From positions 2,294,001 to 2,358,000 of the forward strand of contig JAYQTB010000004.1 in NCBI GenBank assembly GCA_038147195.1: a DNA stretch of 64,000 bases. The letters run 5' to 3'. Each line of letters opens with the position of its first letter. The first letter of the stretch is position 1. This stretch comes from Eutrophocola salsuginis (lineage in GTDB: Bacteria > Pseudomonadota > Gammaproteobacteria > Pseudomonadales > Pseudohongiellaceae). The notes beneath the pieces are model-generated. The model ran no database searches. It was not told where the DNA came from and saw only the letters and a list, made by a program, of their open reading frames with translations. This document shows, one piece after another, positions 45,692-56,496 of the stretch. The position numbers were made by a program, and so were the translations under genes.

Positions 45692-47236
<1,545 letters not shown>

Positions 47237-47342
47237 TGTTTTGTTTCCTCAACTCTCGCCCTTTTAGGGTGCTTGTGAGCTATCAGTAACCTTTAATTCT
47301 ATTGTTCGGCTTTAGTTCCGTTGTCTTCCGTTCGTACCGGCT

Positions 47343-47879
47343 TTACGCCTTCATGCTTTCGGCGAGCTTCGCCAGCTTGCCGCGCACCGAGCCATCAATT
47401 ACCAGGTCGCCTGCCCGGATCACTGCGCCACCGATCAGTGACTTGTCGGTTTCGCTGTGCAGGACCACATCTCTTTGCAGTTTTGCCTTGAGGGAAGCCG
47501 CCAGTTTTTCCTGGAGGGCGTCGGTTAACGGGAATGCGGAGGTCACATTCACGTCTACCTTCATTTCCTGGTTGGCTTTCAGGGCTTCGAACAATGCGAC
47601 GACTTCCGGCATCAGCGGGATGCGCTTGTTTTCTGCCAGGATGGCGACAAAGTTTTTCACCTGTCCGATGATCTCGTCACCGCAAATATCCACCACGAGC
47701 TGCGCCTGCTTCTCTCCGGTCAGGGAGGGCGATGACAGGGCGGCTTTCACTGAGGAATCGCTAACCACGGCTGACACTAGGGCCAGGCTGGCTGACCAGT
47801 CGCCCAGTTTGCCGCCCTCAACCGCAGCTTCAAAAGCTGCCTTGGCGTAGGGTCTTGCGAGTGTTGTCAGTTCTGCCAT
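47343..47879 (-). CDS. atpH: ATP synthase F1 subunit delta
   Basis: 178 aa. N-terminal LARPYAKAAFEAAVEGGKLG and C-terminal ETDKSLIGGAVIRAGDLVID, ending GSVRGKLAKLAESM. Joins F1 to the peripheral stalk formed by subunit b. 18 bases after atpF. Confidence 0.96.
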   Translation of the reverse strand: MAELTTLARPYAKAAFEAAVEGGKLGDWSASLALVSAVVSDSSVKAALSSPSLTGEKQAQLVVDICGDEIIGQVKNFVAILAENKRIPLMPEVVALFEALKANQEMKVDVNVTSAFPLTDALQEKLAASLKAKLQRDVVLHSETDKSLIGGAVIRAGDLVIDGSVRGKLAKLAESMKA

Positions 47880-47897
47880 AAAAAGTCCGGTTCTTTA

Positions 47898-48368
47898 TTA
47901 CAGGCTGGCGGCCAGTTTTTCGGCCAGCTCGGCGTGTGCCTTCTCGTCGATAGACGCTTCCAGGATCTTTTCCGCACCAGCGATCGCGATGCCGGCTACC
48001 TGCTTGCGCAGATGCTCCTTGGCGCGATTCACTTCCTGCTCGATCTCGGCCTGGGCGCCGGCAATCAGGCGCTGGCCTTCTTCCCGGGCCTGTTCCTTCG
48101 CTTCGTCGATTATCTGGCTGGCGCGCTTGTTCGCCTGCTCGATAATGCCGGACGCTTCGGTCTTGGCTTCACGCAGTTGCTCCGCGGCGCGTTCCTGGGC
48201 TAACTCCAGGTCCTTGCCGGCACGTTCGGCAGCCTCAAGGCCGTCGGCGATTTTCTTCGCCCGCTCAGCCAGTGCTGCGGTCAGTGGCGGCCATACGTAC
48301 TTCATGCAGAACCACACGAAGAACGCGAACGCGATCATTTGTCCAAGAATTGTTGCGTTAATATTCAC
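47898..48368 (-). CDS. atpF: ATP synthase F0 subunit b
   Basis: 156 aa. N-terminal membrane helix (ATILGQMIAFAFFVWFCMKY) then VWPPLTAALAERAKKIADGL and a long right-handed coiled coil rich in Ala, Glu and Lys. Forms the peripheral stalk as a dimer. Standard length. Confidence 0.96.
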   Translation of the reverse strand: MNINATILGQMIAFAFFVWFCMKYVWPPLTAALAERAKKIADGLEAAERAGKDLELAQERAAEQLREAKTEASGIIEQANKRASQIIDEAKEQAREEGQRLIAGAQAEIEQEVNRAKEHLRKQVAGIAIAGAEKILEASIDEKAHAELAEKLAASL

Positions 48369-48435
48369 AGTAACACCTCTTACCCAGTGTGCTCTTTAAT
48401 ATGCTTGGGACTGCATCATGCAGCCGGCAGATTGC

Positions 48436-48690
48436 TTAACCGAGAGCAGCAACAAAGGGGTTGGCGAAAGTGAACCACATGCCGATCGCAAGACCGATCA
48501 TGGTTACCGCGTCGATCAGACCGGCGACCAGGAACATCTTACCTTGCAGCATGGGAGCAAGTTCGGGCTGACGGGCAGAGCCTTCAAGCAGCTTGCCACC
48601 CAGGATGCCGAAACCGATGGCAGTTCCCAGGGCGCCCATACCTAATACCAGCAGTACTCCAAGTACTGTAAAAGCCAGAATTGACTCCAT
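48436..48690 (-). CDS. atpE: ATP synthase F0 subunit c
   Basis: 84 aa, two membrane helices. The polar loop is SARQPELAPML and the ion-binding carboxylate is the Asp in VAGLIDAVTMIGLAIG. The Asp with no Glu-Ser/Thr sodium signature points to proton coupling. So if the flagellar motor uses sodium, the cell runs two ion circuits; that is an inference. Confidence 0.97.
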   Translation of the reverse strand: MESILAFTVLGVLLVLGMGALGTAIGFGILGGKLLEGSARQPELAPMLQGKMFLVAGLIDAVTMIGLAIGMWFTFANPFVAALG

Positions 48691-48778
48691 TTTTTCCTCC
48701 AGTTGTTAAGGTTTTTTACCTTGATTGTTGAATGTGTAATTCGTGGTTAATAAAAAAGTTAAAAATGTATTCCAATGA

Positions 48779-49648
48779 TCAATGGTCTTCGCTGGCCTGG
48801 CTCAGGTACACGATGGTGAGCATCATGAAAATGAAGGCTTGCAACGGTACCACCAGCAGGTGGAAGGCCGCCCAGACGAAATGCGCCGGCAGCTGGAAAG
48901 CGCCGAACAGTGCGATGAGCAGGAATACCAGTTCACCGGCATACAGGTTGCCGTAAAGACGCAGACCCAGTGAAACCGGCTTGGCCAGCAGGGTCGGGAC
49001 TTCGATAAGCAGGTTGAACGGCATCATCTTGGGGCCGAACGGCTGGAAGGCGAGCTCCTTCAGGAAACCGCCAACACCCTTGATCTTGATGCTGTAAAAG
49101 ATAATCAGGAAAAAGATGCTGACCGACATGCCGAGCGTCACGTTCGGGTCGGTGGTCGGGACGGCGCGGAAAGCCGTTTCGTGGCTGCCGGTGAGCGTCT
49201 GTGCAACCCAGGGCAGGATATCCACGGGCACCAGGTCCATGGTGTTCATGAGGATGACCCAGCAGAAAATGGTCATGGCCAGGGGAGCGATCAGTTCACT
49301 CCTGCCATGGAAGGTATCCTTCACGTTCTGGTCGACGAATTCGTAGACCCACTCCACGAAATTCTGGAAGCCGGTAGGTGCGGCAGAACTGGCTTTTTGT
49401 GCAGCCTTCTTGAAAGAGAGAACGAACAGCAGGCCCAGGGCGACGGACCAGCCGAGCATGTCGACGTGGAATGACCAGAAGCCCATCTCGGCGGCTTCTT
49501 CTTCAGAGTGGGCAAAACCCCAGTGACCATCCGGGTGCTTGCCGTAGGTCAGGAACTGAAGGTGGTGCTGAATATATTCACCCTGGGTCTGGGTGTGTGC
49601 TGCGTCTTCCGCGTGACCTGCTTCTTCGTGAGTTGCTTCGCTTGCCAT
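48779..49648 (-). CDS. atpB: ATP synthase F0 subunit a
   Basis: 289 aa. Five to six membrane helices; the essential Arg is in PVSLGLRLYGNLYAGELVFL. An N-terminal His/Glu-rich tail of about 25 residues (ATHEEAGHAEDAAHTQTQ) precedes the conserved YIQHHLQFLTYG. Forms the proton half-channels with the c ring. First structural gene after atpI. Confidence 0.96.
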   Translation of the reverse strand: MASEATHEEAGHAEDAAHTQTQGEYIQHHLQFLTYGKHPDGHWGFAHSEEEAAEMGFWSFHVDMLGWSVALGLLFVLSFKKAAQKASSAAPTGFQNFVEWVYEFVDQNVKDTFHGRSELIAPLAMTIFCWVILMNTMDLVPVDILPWVAQTLTGSHETAFRAVPTTDPNVTLGMSVSIFFLIIFYSIKIKGVGGFLKELAFQPFGPKMMPFNLLIEVPTLLAKPVSLGLRLYGNLYAGELVFLLIALFGAFQLPAHFVWAAFHLLVVPLQAFIFMMLTIVYLSQASEDH

Positions 49649-49746
49649 GTCGCTGATTTTCTACTGTTTTAGCTGTCTGTTGAACTTGTTCTGCCAGTCA
49701 TTCAGTGTGTTTTCAAACCTGAACGAGCCAGGTTCGAATAACGGCG

Positions 49747-50205
49747 TTACCTGCGGCGCTGATTCAGGCCGCGCGGCCAGACCACGCTGACCCATGCCGT
49801 TGCCGCCAGTCCCACAATGATCGTGATGATGAAACTCAGGATCACGGCGAGCTCGTTTATCGGTCTTACTCCCGCAAACACCAGCGCGAATAAAACCCCG
49901 GTCATTACCAGCTTGCCTGTTTCGCCCGCATAGAATGACTTGACTATCAATGGTGTGTTGCGTGCACCGCGAAAGCGGAATGCCTTCCAGGCAAAATACC
50001 CGTTAGGCACGATGCTGATGAACCCACCCAGCAAACTCGAATAAGCAGCCACCAGGTCGACAAGTAACAACACGACCATGGCCGCAATCACACAAATCAA
50101 AAACTGGATGATAAAAGCAAGGTAGATCGGGGGCGTCTTGATAGCAGAAACGGTCACCGGCCTGTTGCTTTGCCTGCGTGTGTCACCGTTCCCAGGCCCA
50201 TCCAT
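49747..50205 (-). CDS. atpI: ATP synthase subunit I
   Basis: 152 aa with four hydrophobic segments and the AtpI-like pattern LLGGFISIVPNGYFAWKAFR and FYAGETGKLVMTGVLFALVF. An accessory membrane protein that helps c-ring assembly and is not part of the final enzyme. First gene of the atp operon, downstream of parB. Confidence 0.9.
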   Translation of the reverse strand: MDGPGNGDTRRQSNRPVTVSAIKTPPIYLAFIIQFLICVIAAMVVLLLVDLVAAYSSLLGGFISIVPNGYFAWKAFRFRGARNTPLIVKSFYAGETGKLVMTGVLFALVFAGVRPINELAVILSFIITIIVGLAATAWVSVVWPRGLNQRRR

Positions 50206-50301
50206 ACCTATTGTTTTTTCAGTGTTTTTCGACCGCGCGCATTATATTGATTTTCAAAATGCCGTACAACCTGAAATGCCCGAAAAGCGTGCGGTTTTGA
50301 C

Positions 50302-51214
50302 TTATTTAATGTGATCGAGGATGCCCTCGAGCTGCTCCAGCGAGTTGTAATTCAGGATGAGCTTGCCCTTGCCTTTGGCGGAGTGCTGGATGGTGACGTG
50401 CGTGCCGAGTTTTCCCGACAGGTCGTCCTGGAGGTGGCGAATGTCAGGGTCGATTTTGTCCCCGGGGGCTTTCTTGCCCTTCTGGGAAAGCATGCGCCGG
50501 ACCAGGGCCTCGGTCTGGCGTACGGACAGACCTTTGCTCACCACGGATTTTGCGGCCTCGGCCTGTTTCTCGTTGGGCAGGGCCAGCAGGGCGCGGGCAT
50601 GACCCATTTCCAGGGCGCCACGCTCCAGGCTGTTCCTGACGTCGGCGTTCAGGCTCATCAGGCGCAGCATGTTGGTTACTGTGGTGCGGGATTTGCCCAC
50701 GGCATCGGCGGCTTCCTGCTGTGTCAGCGCGAAATTCATCGATCAGGCGCTGCAGGGCCATTGCCTCCTCGATGGGGTTAAGGTTCTCACGCTGGATATT
50801 CTCGATCAGCGCCATCGCGACAGCGGCATCATCGGGGACTTCCTTGATGATGACCGGGATGGTGTCGAGACCCGCCAGCTGGCAGGCACGCCAACGCCGC
50901 TCGCCGGCGACGATTTCATACTTGTTGCTGCTGATGGGCCGGACCACGATCGGCTGCATGACCCCCTGGGCGCGGATGGAATTGGCAAGGTCTTCCAGGG
51001 ATTCCGGGTGCATGTCATGGCGGGGCTGGTATTTGCCGGGCTGGATGAACTCCACCGGCAGGTTTTTCAACAGGCTGTCCTGGGCGGCGGCTGGCGCCAG
51101 CGACTCTGCCTGGGCAGGTGCTGAAGGGCTGTCACTCGGCTGTGAGGCCCCGGTATTGCCGGATCCCAGCAGGGCGTCCAGCCCCCTGCCAAGGCCTCTT
51201 TTCTTGATTGTCAT
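50302..51214 (-). pseudogene. parB: Chromosome partition protein ParB, frame broken by one base
   Basis: Joined, the two frames give a full ParB/Spo0J of about 303 aa. Part one (from ATG 51214, AGGCGG upstream) starts MTIKKRGLGRGLDALLGSGN, has YQPRHDM, VRPISSNKYEIVAGERRWRA and ENIQRENLNPIEEAMALQRL, then IDEF. The frame is lost there and resumes as ALTQQEAADAVGKSRTTVTN (the HTH region) to the C-terminal dimerisation helix ending QLEGILDHIK. Dropping one T from the TTT at 50732-50734 restores LIDEFALTQQEAA, the normal text. ParB binds parS, two of which lie in recF here. A single indel in an otherwise perfect conserved gene suggests an assembly or sequencing error. Confidence 0.9.
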
Positions 51215-51242
51215 GGTATTGCCGCCTAGTGCTGCCAGCAAA

Positions 51243-52088
51243 TTACTGGGAAATCGGGTTGTCGTTCAGGCCTGTTTCTGCCGGGCCATTAGGTGCGGCA
51301 GTGGCCGTTTCGCCGCTGTCTTCTAGTGCATGCCGTCGCAGGATCTCGCCAGCCAGAGCGATATAGGCCAGCGCCCCGCGCGACGTTTTATCATACACTA
51401 TTACCGGAACCCCGAAACTGGGCGCTTCCGCCAGACGCACATTACGCGGAATGATGGTCTGGTACACCTTCTTGCCAAAAAACTCGATGAGCTGGTCCGA
51501 TACCTCCTGGGTGAGCTTGTTGCGCGGGTCGTGCATGGTCCGAACAATGCCCTCGATCTTCAGGCCCGTATTCAGAACAGACGCAACGGCTTCTATGGTC
51601 TGCGAAAGCGCAGACAGTCCTTCCAGCGCATAGTATTCACATTGCATGGGAATCAGCACGCCGTTTGCCGCCACCAGGGCGTTGATGGTCAGCATGTTCA
51701 GGGATGGCGGACAGTCGATGAGCATATAGTCGTAATCGGTTCTGGCGGCTTTGAGCATGTCCCGCAGGCGGTGGTCGCGCCCTTCCACGTCCAGCAATTC
51801 CACTTCGGCCGCAGTGAGATCCCCGTTGGACGGCAGCAGCATGAAACCGCTATCAGTCGTTGGCACGGCAACCTGGGATACCGGCACGCTGTCGACCAGC
51901 ACATCGTAGACACTGGCCTGCAGGTCGTTCTTTTCCACGCCGCTGCCCATGGTGGCGTTACCCTGTGGGTCCAGGTCTACCAGCAATACCTTTTTATGCA
52001 TGCGCGCCAGCGAAGCCGCCAGGTTCACCGTGGTCGTGGTTTTTCCCACGCCACCTTTCTGGTTAGCTACAGCAAATATATGAGTCAC
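51243..52088 (-). CDS. parA: Chromosome partition ATPase ParA
   Basis: About 281 aa from the GTG at 52088, which has AGGA nine bases upstream and begins VTHIFAVANQKGGVGKTTTT, matching ParA/Soj starts. Longer frames from ATG 52115 or 52133 would overlap the end of rsmG. Deviant Walker A QKGGVGKTTTTVNLA, VLLVDLDPQGNATMG and YDYMLIDCPPSLNMLT are all present. Drives origin segregation with ParB. Follows rsmG by 19 bases and precedes parB by 28. Confidence 0.94.
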   Translation of the reverse strand: MTHIFAVANQKGGVGKTTTTVNLAASLARMHKKVLLVDLDPQGNATMGSGVEKNDLQASVYDVLVDSVPVSQVAVPTTDSGFMLLPSNGDLTAAEVELLDVEGRDHRLRDMLKAARTDYDYMLIDCPPSLNMLTINALVAANGVLIPMQCEYYALEGLSALSQTIEAVASVLNTGLKIEGIVRTMHDPRNKLTQEVSDQLIEFFGKKVYQTIIPRNVRLAEAPSFGVPVIVYDKTSRGALAYIALAGEILRRHALEDSGETATAAPNGPAETGLNDNPISQ

Positions 52089-52107
52089 TCGGTCAGTCCT
52101 GCGTTCA

Positions 52108-52749
52108 TTACCCATTGGCCGGGCGGATTTCAATCACGTGGCGGGTGCCTTCCACGCCAGGTACTGCCAGTTCCGTTGTCCCGGTCACTGTGCAGTTATC
52201 CGGCAATGCGGCTATCTCGTCTGCCGGCAGTTGCCCTTTCATGGCCAGCAGTTTGCCGAAACCCGGGATCAGCGGCTCACACAAGCTAACAAACTTGTCC
52301 AGAGCGGAAAAAGCCCGGCAGAGGACAATATCAATTTGTTCAGGGCTTTGGAAGTTTTCCACGCGCGCATGGAACACGGACACGTTATCCAGCCCCAGCT
52401 CCGTTTTCACCTGGAACAGGAACCGGGTCTTCTTGCCGTTGGAGTCCAGCAACAGAAACTTTTTTTCCGGGAAGCAGATCGCCAGCGGAATACCCGGCAG
52501 GCCGGCACCTGTACCCACATCGAGAATAGTATCTCCGGTAATGAACGGTGCCAGCACGACACTGTCCAGCAGGTGGTACGGCACCATCTGCCCGATGTCC
52601 TTGATGCCCGACAGATTGAAGGCGTGATTCCACTTGTCGAGCAGCACCAGGTAATCGAGGAGTTTTTCCTGTTGCCTGTAATCGAGGGCGATGCCCAGTT
52701 GAGTAAGTCCCGCCCGTAGTGCTTCGGCAAGATGAGAGGGCGCAGACAT
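52108..52749 (-). CDS. rsmG: 16S rRNA G527 methyltransferase RsmG
   Basis: 213 aa. SAM-binding motif ILDVGTGAGLPGIPLAI and the following FLLLDSNGKKTRFL, typical of RsmG (GidB). Methylates N7 of G527 in 16S rRNA. It shares one base with the mnmG stop, consistent with translational coupling in the mnmG-rsmG-parAB unit. Confidence 0.95.
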   Translation of the reverse strand: MSAPSHLAEALRAGLTQLGIALDYRQQEKLLDYLVLLDKWNHAFNLSGIKDIGQMVPYHLLDSVVLAPFITGDTILDVGTGAGLPGIPLAICFPEKKFLLLDSNGKKTRFLFQVKTELGLDNVSVFHARVENFQSPEQIDIVLCRAFSALDKFVSLCEPLIPGFGKLLAMKGQLPADEIAALPDNCTVTGTTELAVPGVEGTRHVIEIRPANG

Positions 52750-54668
52750 CAGGCGATTTTGTTTTTCCGGCCAGGCGCCTGCTGTTGTTTTTTCAGGTAC
52801 ACCAGCAACAGGGAAATGGCGGCTGGCGTGATGCCCGGAATACGCGATGCCCTGGCAATGGAATCCGGCCTGCTCTGGCCCAGTTTCTGGCGCAGCTCGC
52901 TCGAAAGGCCGGGGATGGTGCTGTAATCGAAGTCCGCGGGAATCAGGGTATGTTCCTGTGCCCGAAGCCGGGCAATCTCATCGAACTGGCGATCGATATA
53001 CCCCTGGTACTTGGTGCGTATTTCAACCTGTTCCGCCACCAGCGAATTCGGCAGCGCCGTGATCAGCCCGGCATTAAGGCAGGCCAGGTTCAGGTCGGCA
53101 AGTGATACCTGCGGGCGGGCGAGAATTTCCGCGAGGGTGTATTCATGGCTCAGCGGTTTTTCTAGCAGCGGATTGATGCGTTCGCTCAGGGGACCCTTCG
53201 TTTGTACCCACGTACCCTTCAACCGTTTTTCCTCGATGGCAACCTGCTCCTGCTTGGTGATGAAGGCCTGCCAGCGCACATCGTCAACCAGGCCCAGCTT
53301 GCGGCCGGTTTCGGTGAGTCGGAAATCGGCATTGTCCTGGCGCAGCATCAGGCGGTATTCGGCACGCGAAGTAAACATGCGGTAGGGTTCCTGGGTGCCG
53401 CGGGTGATCAGGTCATCTACCAGGACGCCGATGTAGGCTTCATCCCGTCCGGGCGTCCACGGCTCCATTTCCTTCACGGCCAGTGCCGCGTTGATGCCCG
53501 CAAGCAGGCCTTGGGCGCCGGCTTCCTCGTACCCCGTGGTGCCGTTGATCTGGCCGGCAAAATACAGGCCGTTGATGAATTTTGTTTCCAGCGTGTACTT
53601 GAGGTCGCGGGGATCAAAGTAATCGTATTCGATGGCGTAACCGGGCCGGACGATGCGGGCGTTTTCAAATCCGGGGATCGTAGCGACAAGGCGTTCCTGG
53701 ATGTCATAGGGCAGGCTGGTTGAAATACCGTTAGGGTATAGCTCCCGGCTGTTGAGCCCCTCGGGCTCGACGAAGATCTGGTGACTGCTCTTGTCGGCAA
53801 ACCTGACCACCTTGTCTTCGATGGACGGGCAGTACCGCGGACCCACGCCTTCGATTTCCCCGGCGTACATCGGTGAAAATTCCAGGCCAGCGCGAATTAT
53901 CTCGTGGCCAGCTTCATTGGTTGAGGTGATGTGGCAACACACCTGCCGCGGATGCTGCATCTGGCTGCCCAGGTATGACATGACCGGCCTGGGCGTATCG
54001 CCGTGCTGTTCGGTCATGTGGGAAAAATCCACGGTGCCCGCATCGATGCGGGGAGGCGTTCCCGTTTTCAGGCGGCCTACATTGAAAGGCAGTTCCCTGA
54101 GCCGCTGGGCCAGGGCAATAGAAGGCGGATCCCCTGCCCGGCCTCCTGCATGGTTTTTCAACCCGATATGAATCTTGCCTCCCAGGAAGGTGCCTGTGGT
54201 CAGGATCACTCGGGGTGCATGGAATACAAGCCCCATCTGGGTGACTACGCCGCGAACACTTTCTCCCTCAATGACGAGGTCATCCACGGCCTGCTGGAAA
54301 ATGCTCAGGCCTTCCTGGCTTTCCAGGAAATGCCGGATGGCCGCCCTGTACAAGGCGCGATCCGCCTGGGCACGGGTTGCGCGAACCGCAGGGCCTTTGC
54401 TGGCATTGAGCGTCCTGAAGTGGATCCCGGCCAGGTCTGCGGCGCGCGCCATGACGCCACCCAGGGCATCGATTTCCTTGACCAGGTGCGTCTTGCCGAT
54501 ACCGCCGATTGCCGGGTTGCAGGACATCTGACCCAGGGTATCGATGTTGTGGGTAATCAGCAGGGTGTTGGCGCCCATGCGCGCAGACGCCAGCGCCGCC
54601 TCGGTGCCAGCATGGCCGCCGCCCACGACGATGACATCGAACTGTTGTGCTGTCTTGCCCTGTTGCAT
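52749..54668 (-). CDS. mnmG: tRNA uridine modification enzyme MnmG
   Basis: 639 aa from the ATG at 54668; a TTG at 54695 would add nine residues. FAD-binding VIVVGGGHAGTEAALASARM, NIDTLGQMSCNPAIGGIGKT, GTFLGGKIHIGLKNHAGGRA, and near the C-terminus FDYSTIPGLSSELRQKLGQS. With MnmE it installs the carboxymethylaminomethyl group on wobble U34 of tRNAs. Here it is separated from mnmE by about 440 bases containing DnaA-box-like sites. Confidence 0.96.
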   Translation of the reverse strand: MQQGKTAQQFDVIVVGGGHAGTEAALASARMGANTLLITHNIDTLGQMSCNPAIGGIGKTHLVKEIDALGGVMARAADLAGIHFRTLNASKGPAVRATRAQADRALYRAAIRHFLESQEGLSIFQQAVDDLVIEGESVRGVVTQMGLVFHAPRVILTTGTFLGGKIHIGLKNHAGGRAGDPPSIALAQRLRELPFNVGRLKTGTPPRIDAGTVDFSHMTEQHGDTPRPVMSYLGSQMQHPRQVCCHITSTNEAGHEIIRAGLEFSPMYAGEIEGVGPRYCPSIEDKVVRFADKSSHQIFVEPEGLNSRELYPNGISTSLPYDIQERLVATIPGFENARIVRPGYAIEYDYFDPRDLKYTLETKFINGLYFAGQINGTTGYEEAGAQGLLAGINAALAVKEMEPWTPGRDEAYIGVLVDDLITRGTQEPYRMFTSRAEYRLMLRQDNADFRLTETGRKLGLVDDVRWQAFITKQEQVAIEEKRLKGTWVQTKGPLSERINPLLEKPLSHEYTLAEILARPQVSLADLNLACLNAGLITALPNSLVAEQVEIRTKYQGYIDRQFDEIARLRAQEHTLIPADFDYSTIPGLSSELRQKLGQSRPDSIARASRIPGITPAAISLLLVYLKKQQQAPGRKNKIA

Positions 54669-54695
54669 GGCCAGTGGTGCCGGTAACGACGGCAA

Positions 54696-55106
54696 TATCA
54701 GCCGCTAAACCCGCTTAATAGAAAAAGGGCGCAAAGTATAAGCCTTTCAGGACAAAAATGAAGCGAATTGTCTTTTTCGCGCTCAAGCTGAATAAAAGGA
54801 ATAGATATATGTATATATAGAAGGATGATTATTTAATGTTATTGCTACTATTAAGGAGTGCCTGGACTGTGCGTAACCGGGGATTTTCGTTCCCCACCAG
54901 GCGCTTACTGCCCGCGCAAGCCTGTGAACACCCTGCGGTAAAGCTGCCGGCAAGCCAGGGATAGGCAGGTAGTAGATCGCGCCGTTATACACAGGCCAGA
55001 TATCAACAGGAATTGTTCCCGCCCTGCTCCACAACCTATTCAGTTCATCATCGGTGTTTTCCACAGGTATCACCACAGCTTATACCGGGAAAATTCGCGA
55101 CGCCTG
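54696..55106. other. mnmG-mnmE intergenic region with DnaA-box-like sites
   Basis: About 410 bases without a credible gene; a 97-codon minus-strand frame at 54783-55076 has no family resemblance. TTATACACA at 54985-54993 matches the DnaA box TTATNCACA exactly, TTTTCCACA at 55057-55065 has one mismatch, and TGTGCGTAA at 54868-54876 has one mismatch on the other strand. AT-rich runs lie at about 54780-54850. It may be an accessory DnaA-binding region, but the main origin is more likely upstream of dnaA. Confidence 0.4.
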
Positions 55107-56477
55107 TTACTTGCCAATGCAGAAGCTAGAGAAGATTTCACCCAGCAGGTCGTCAGCGCTGTAGCTGCCGGTGATAGTTTCCAGGGCCTGGTGTGCTTTT
55201 CGCAAGTCCTCTGCAACCAGCTCGCCAGCCTTGTGTGTCACAAGTTGTTCGCGCGCGGCGTCGAGGGAATCGCCAGATTTTGCCAGGGCATCCAGGTGCC
55301 GGCGCCTGGCAATGAAGCCGCCTTCTTCTGACGTGTTAAGCCCGGCAAATGCCTTGAGCTCAGTTTTGAGCACGGCGATACCCTCACCGGTCTTTGCCGA
55401 CAGACACAAGGACGTGATGCTTTTATCGTCATCACGGACAGCCGGCAGGTGGAATCCGGAGAGGTCGGTTTTGTTATAGACCTCGAACACGGATTTGCCG
55501 GAAGCCAGGATAGGGGCCAGGTCTTTCCAGAGCGGATTTTCGTGCCTGTTCCAGGGTCGGGTGGAATCGATGACCAGCAGAACCAGGTCGGCATCCTGGA
55601 TTTCCTGCCAGGCCCGGCGAATGCCTTCCTGCTCAACGACATCGGAACTTTCACGCAGGCCGGCAGTATCGATAATGTGTAATGGCATGCCGTCGATACT
55701 GATGTGTTCGCGCAGGGTATCGCGCGTTGTTCCGGCTATTTCCGTGACGATCGCCCGGGACTGGCCCGCCAGCATGTTCAACAAACTCGACTTGCCGGCA
55801 TTGGGTTCCCCGGCGATTACGACCGACAGGCCTTCCTTCATGATACTGCCCTGCCTGGCCTGGGCCAGCACGCTGTCCAGCCGGGTTCGGATGTCGTCAA
55901 GTCTCGATCTCACGTCACCCTCTTCCAGGAAATCGACCTCTTCATCTGGAAAATCGATGGCTGCTTCCACGTAGGTCCGAAGTTCGATGATAGAATCAAC
56001 CAGCTCATTCACCAGGCGGGAAAACTCTCCCTGCAGGGAACGCACGGCAAAACGCGCCGCCTCGTTAGACTGGCTCTCGATGAGATCGGCTATCGCTTCC
56101 GCCTGTGCAAGATCGATCTTGTCGTTGAGAAAGGCGCGCTCGGAAAACTCTCCGGGTCTCGCCAGGCGCAGACCCAAGCCCAGCAGCTCCTTCATTAGCA
56201 GGTCGACGATGAACGGTCCGCCATGGGTATGGAATTCCACCACGTCTTCCCCGGTAAAGGAGTCGGGGCCGGGAAAGTACAGAGTGATGCCTGTATCGAT
56301 GACATCACCGTTGCCGGTATGAAAGGGACCATAGTGGGCATGGCGTGCCCGGGGGGAGAACCCGACGATAACCTGGGCTACTTCCCGGGATTTATGTCCG
56401 GACGTTCTGATTATACTGACCCCGCCGAGGCCTGTCGGAGTGGCGACTGCACAGATTGTGTCGGCACTAGTAGCCAT
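55107..56477 (-). CDS. mnmE: tRNA modification GTPase MnmE
   Basis: 456 aa from the ATG at 56477 (a TTG four codons upstream is less likely). N-terminus TSADTICAVATPTGLGGVSI, inserted G domain with IAGEPNAGKSSLLNMLAGQS and DTAGLRESSDVVEQEGIRRA, and the C-terminal FCIGK carrying the conserved Cys. Acts with MnmG on tRNA U34. Follows yidC by 19 bases. Confidence 0.96.
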   Translation of the reverse strand: MATSADTICAVATPTGLGGVSIIRTSGHKSREVAQVIVGFSPRARHAHYGPFHTGNGDVIDTGITLYFPGPDSFTGEDVVEFHTHGGPFIVDLLMKELLGLGLRLARPGEFSERAFLNDKIDLAQAEAIADLIESQSNEAARFAVRSLQGEFSRLVNELVDSIIELRTYVEAAIDFPDEEVDFLEEGDVRSRLDDIRTRLDSVLAQARQGSIMKEGLSVVIAGEPNAGKSSLLNMLAGQSRAIVTEIAGTTRDTLREHISIDGMPLHIIDTAGLRESSDVVEQEGIRRAWQEIQDADLVLLVIDSTRPWNRHENPLWKDLAPILASGKSVFEVYNKTDLSGFHLPAVRDDDKSITSLCLSAKTGEGIAVLKTELKAFAGLNTSEEGGFIARRRHLDALAKSGDSLDAAREQLVTHKAGELVAEDLRKAHQALETITGSYSADDLLGEIFSSFCIGK

Positions 56478-56496
56478 GGCGGAGATCAATTAAGGG

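Noticed and set aside
54783..55076. 97-codon minus-strand frame between mnmG and mnmE
   Set aside because: No recognisable domain, and DnaA-box-like sites lie within it; more likely intergenic.
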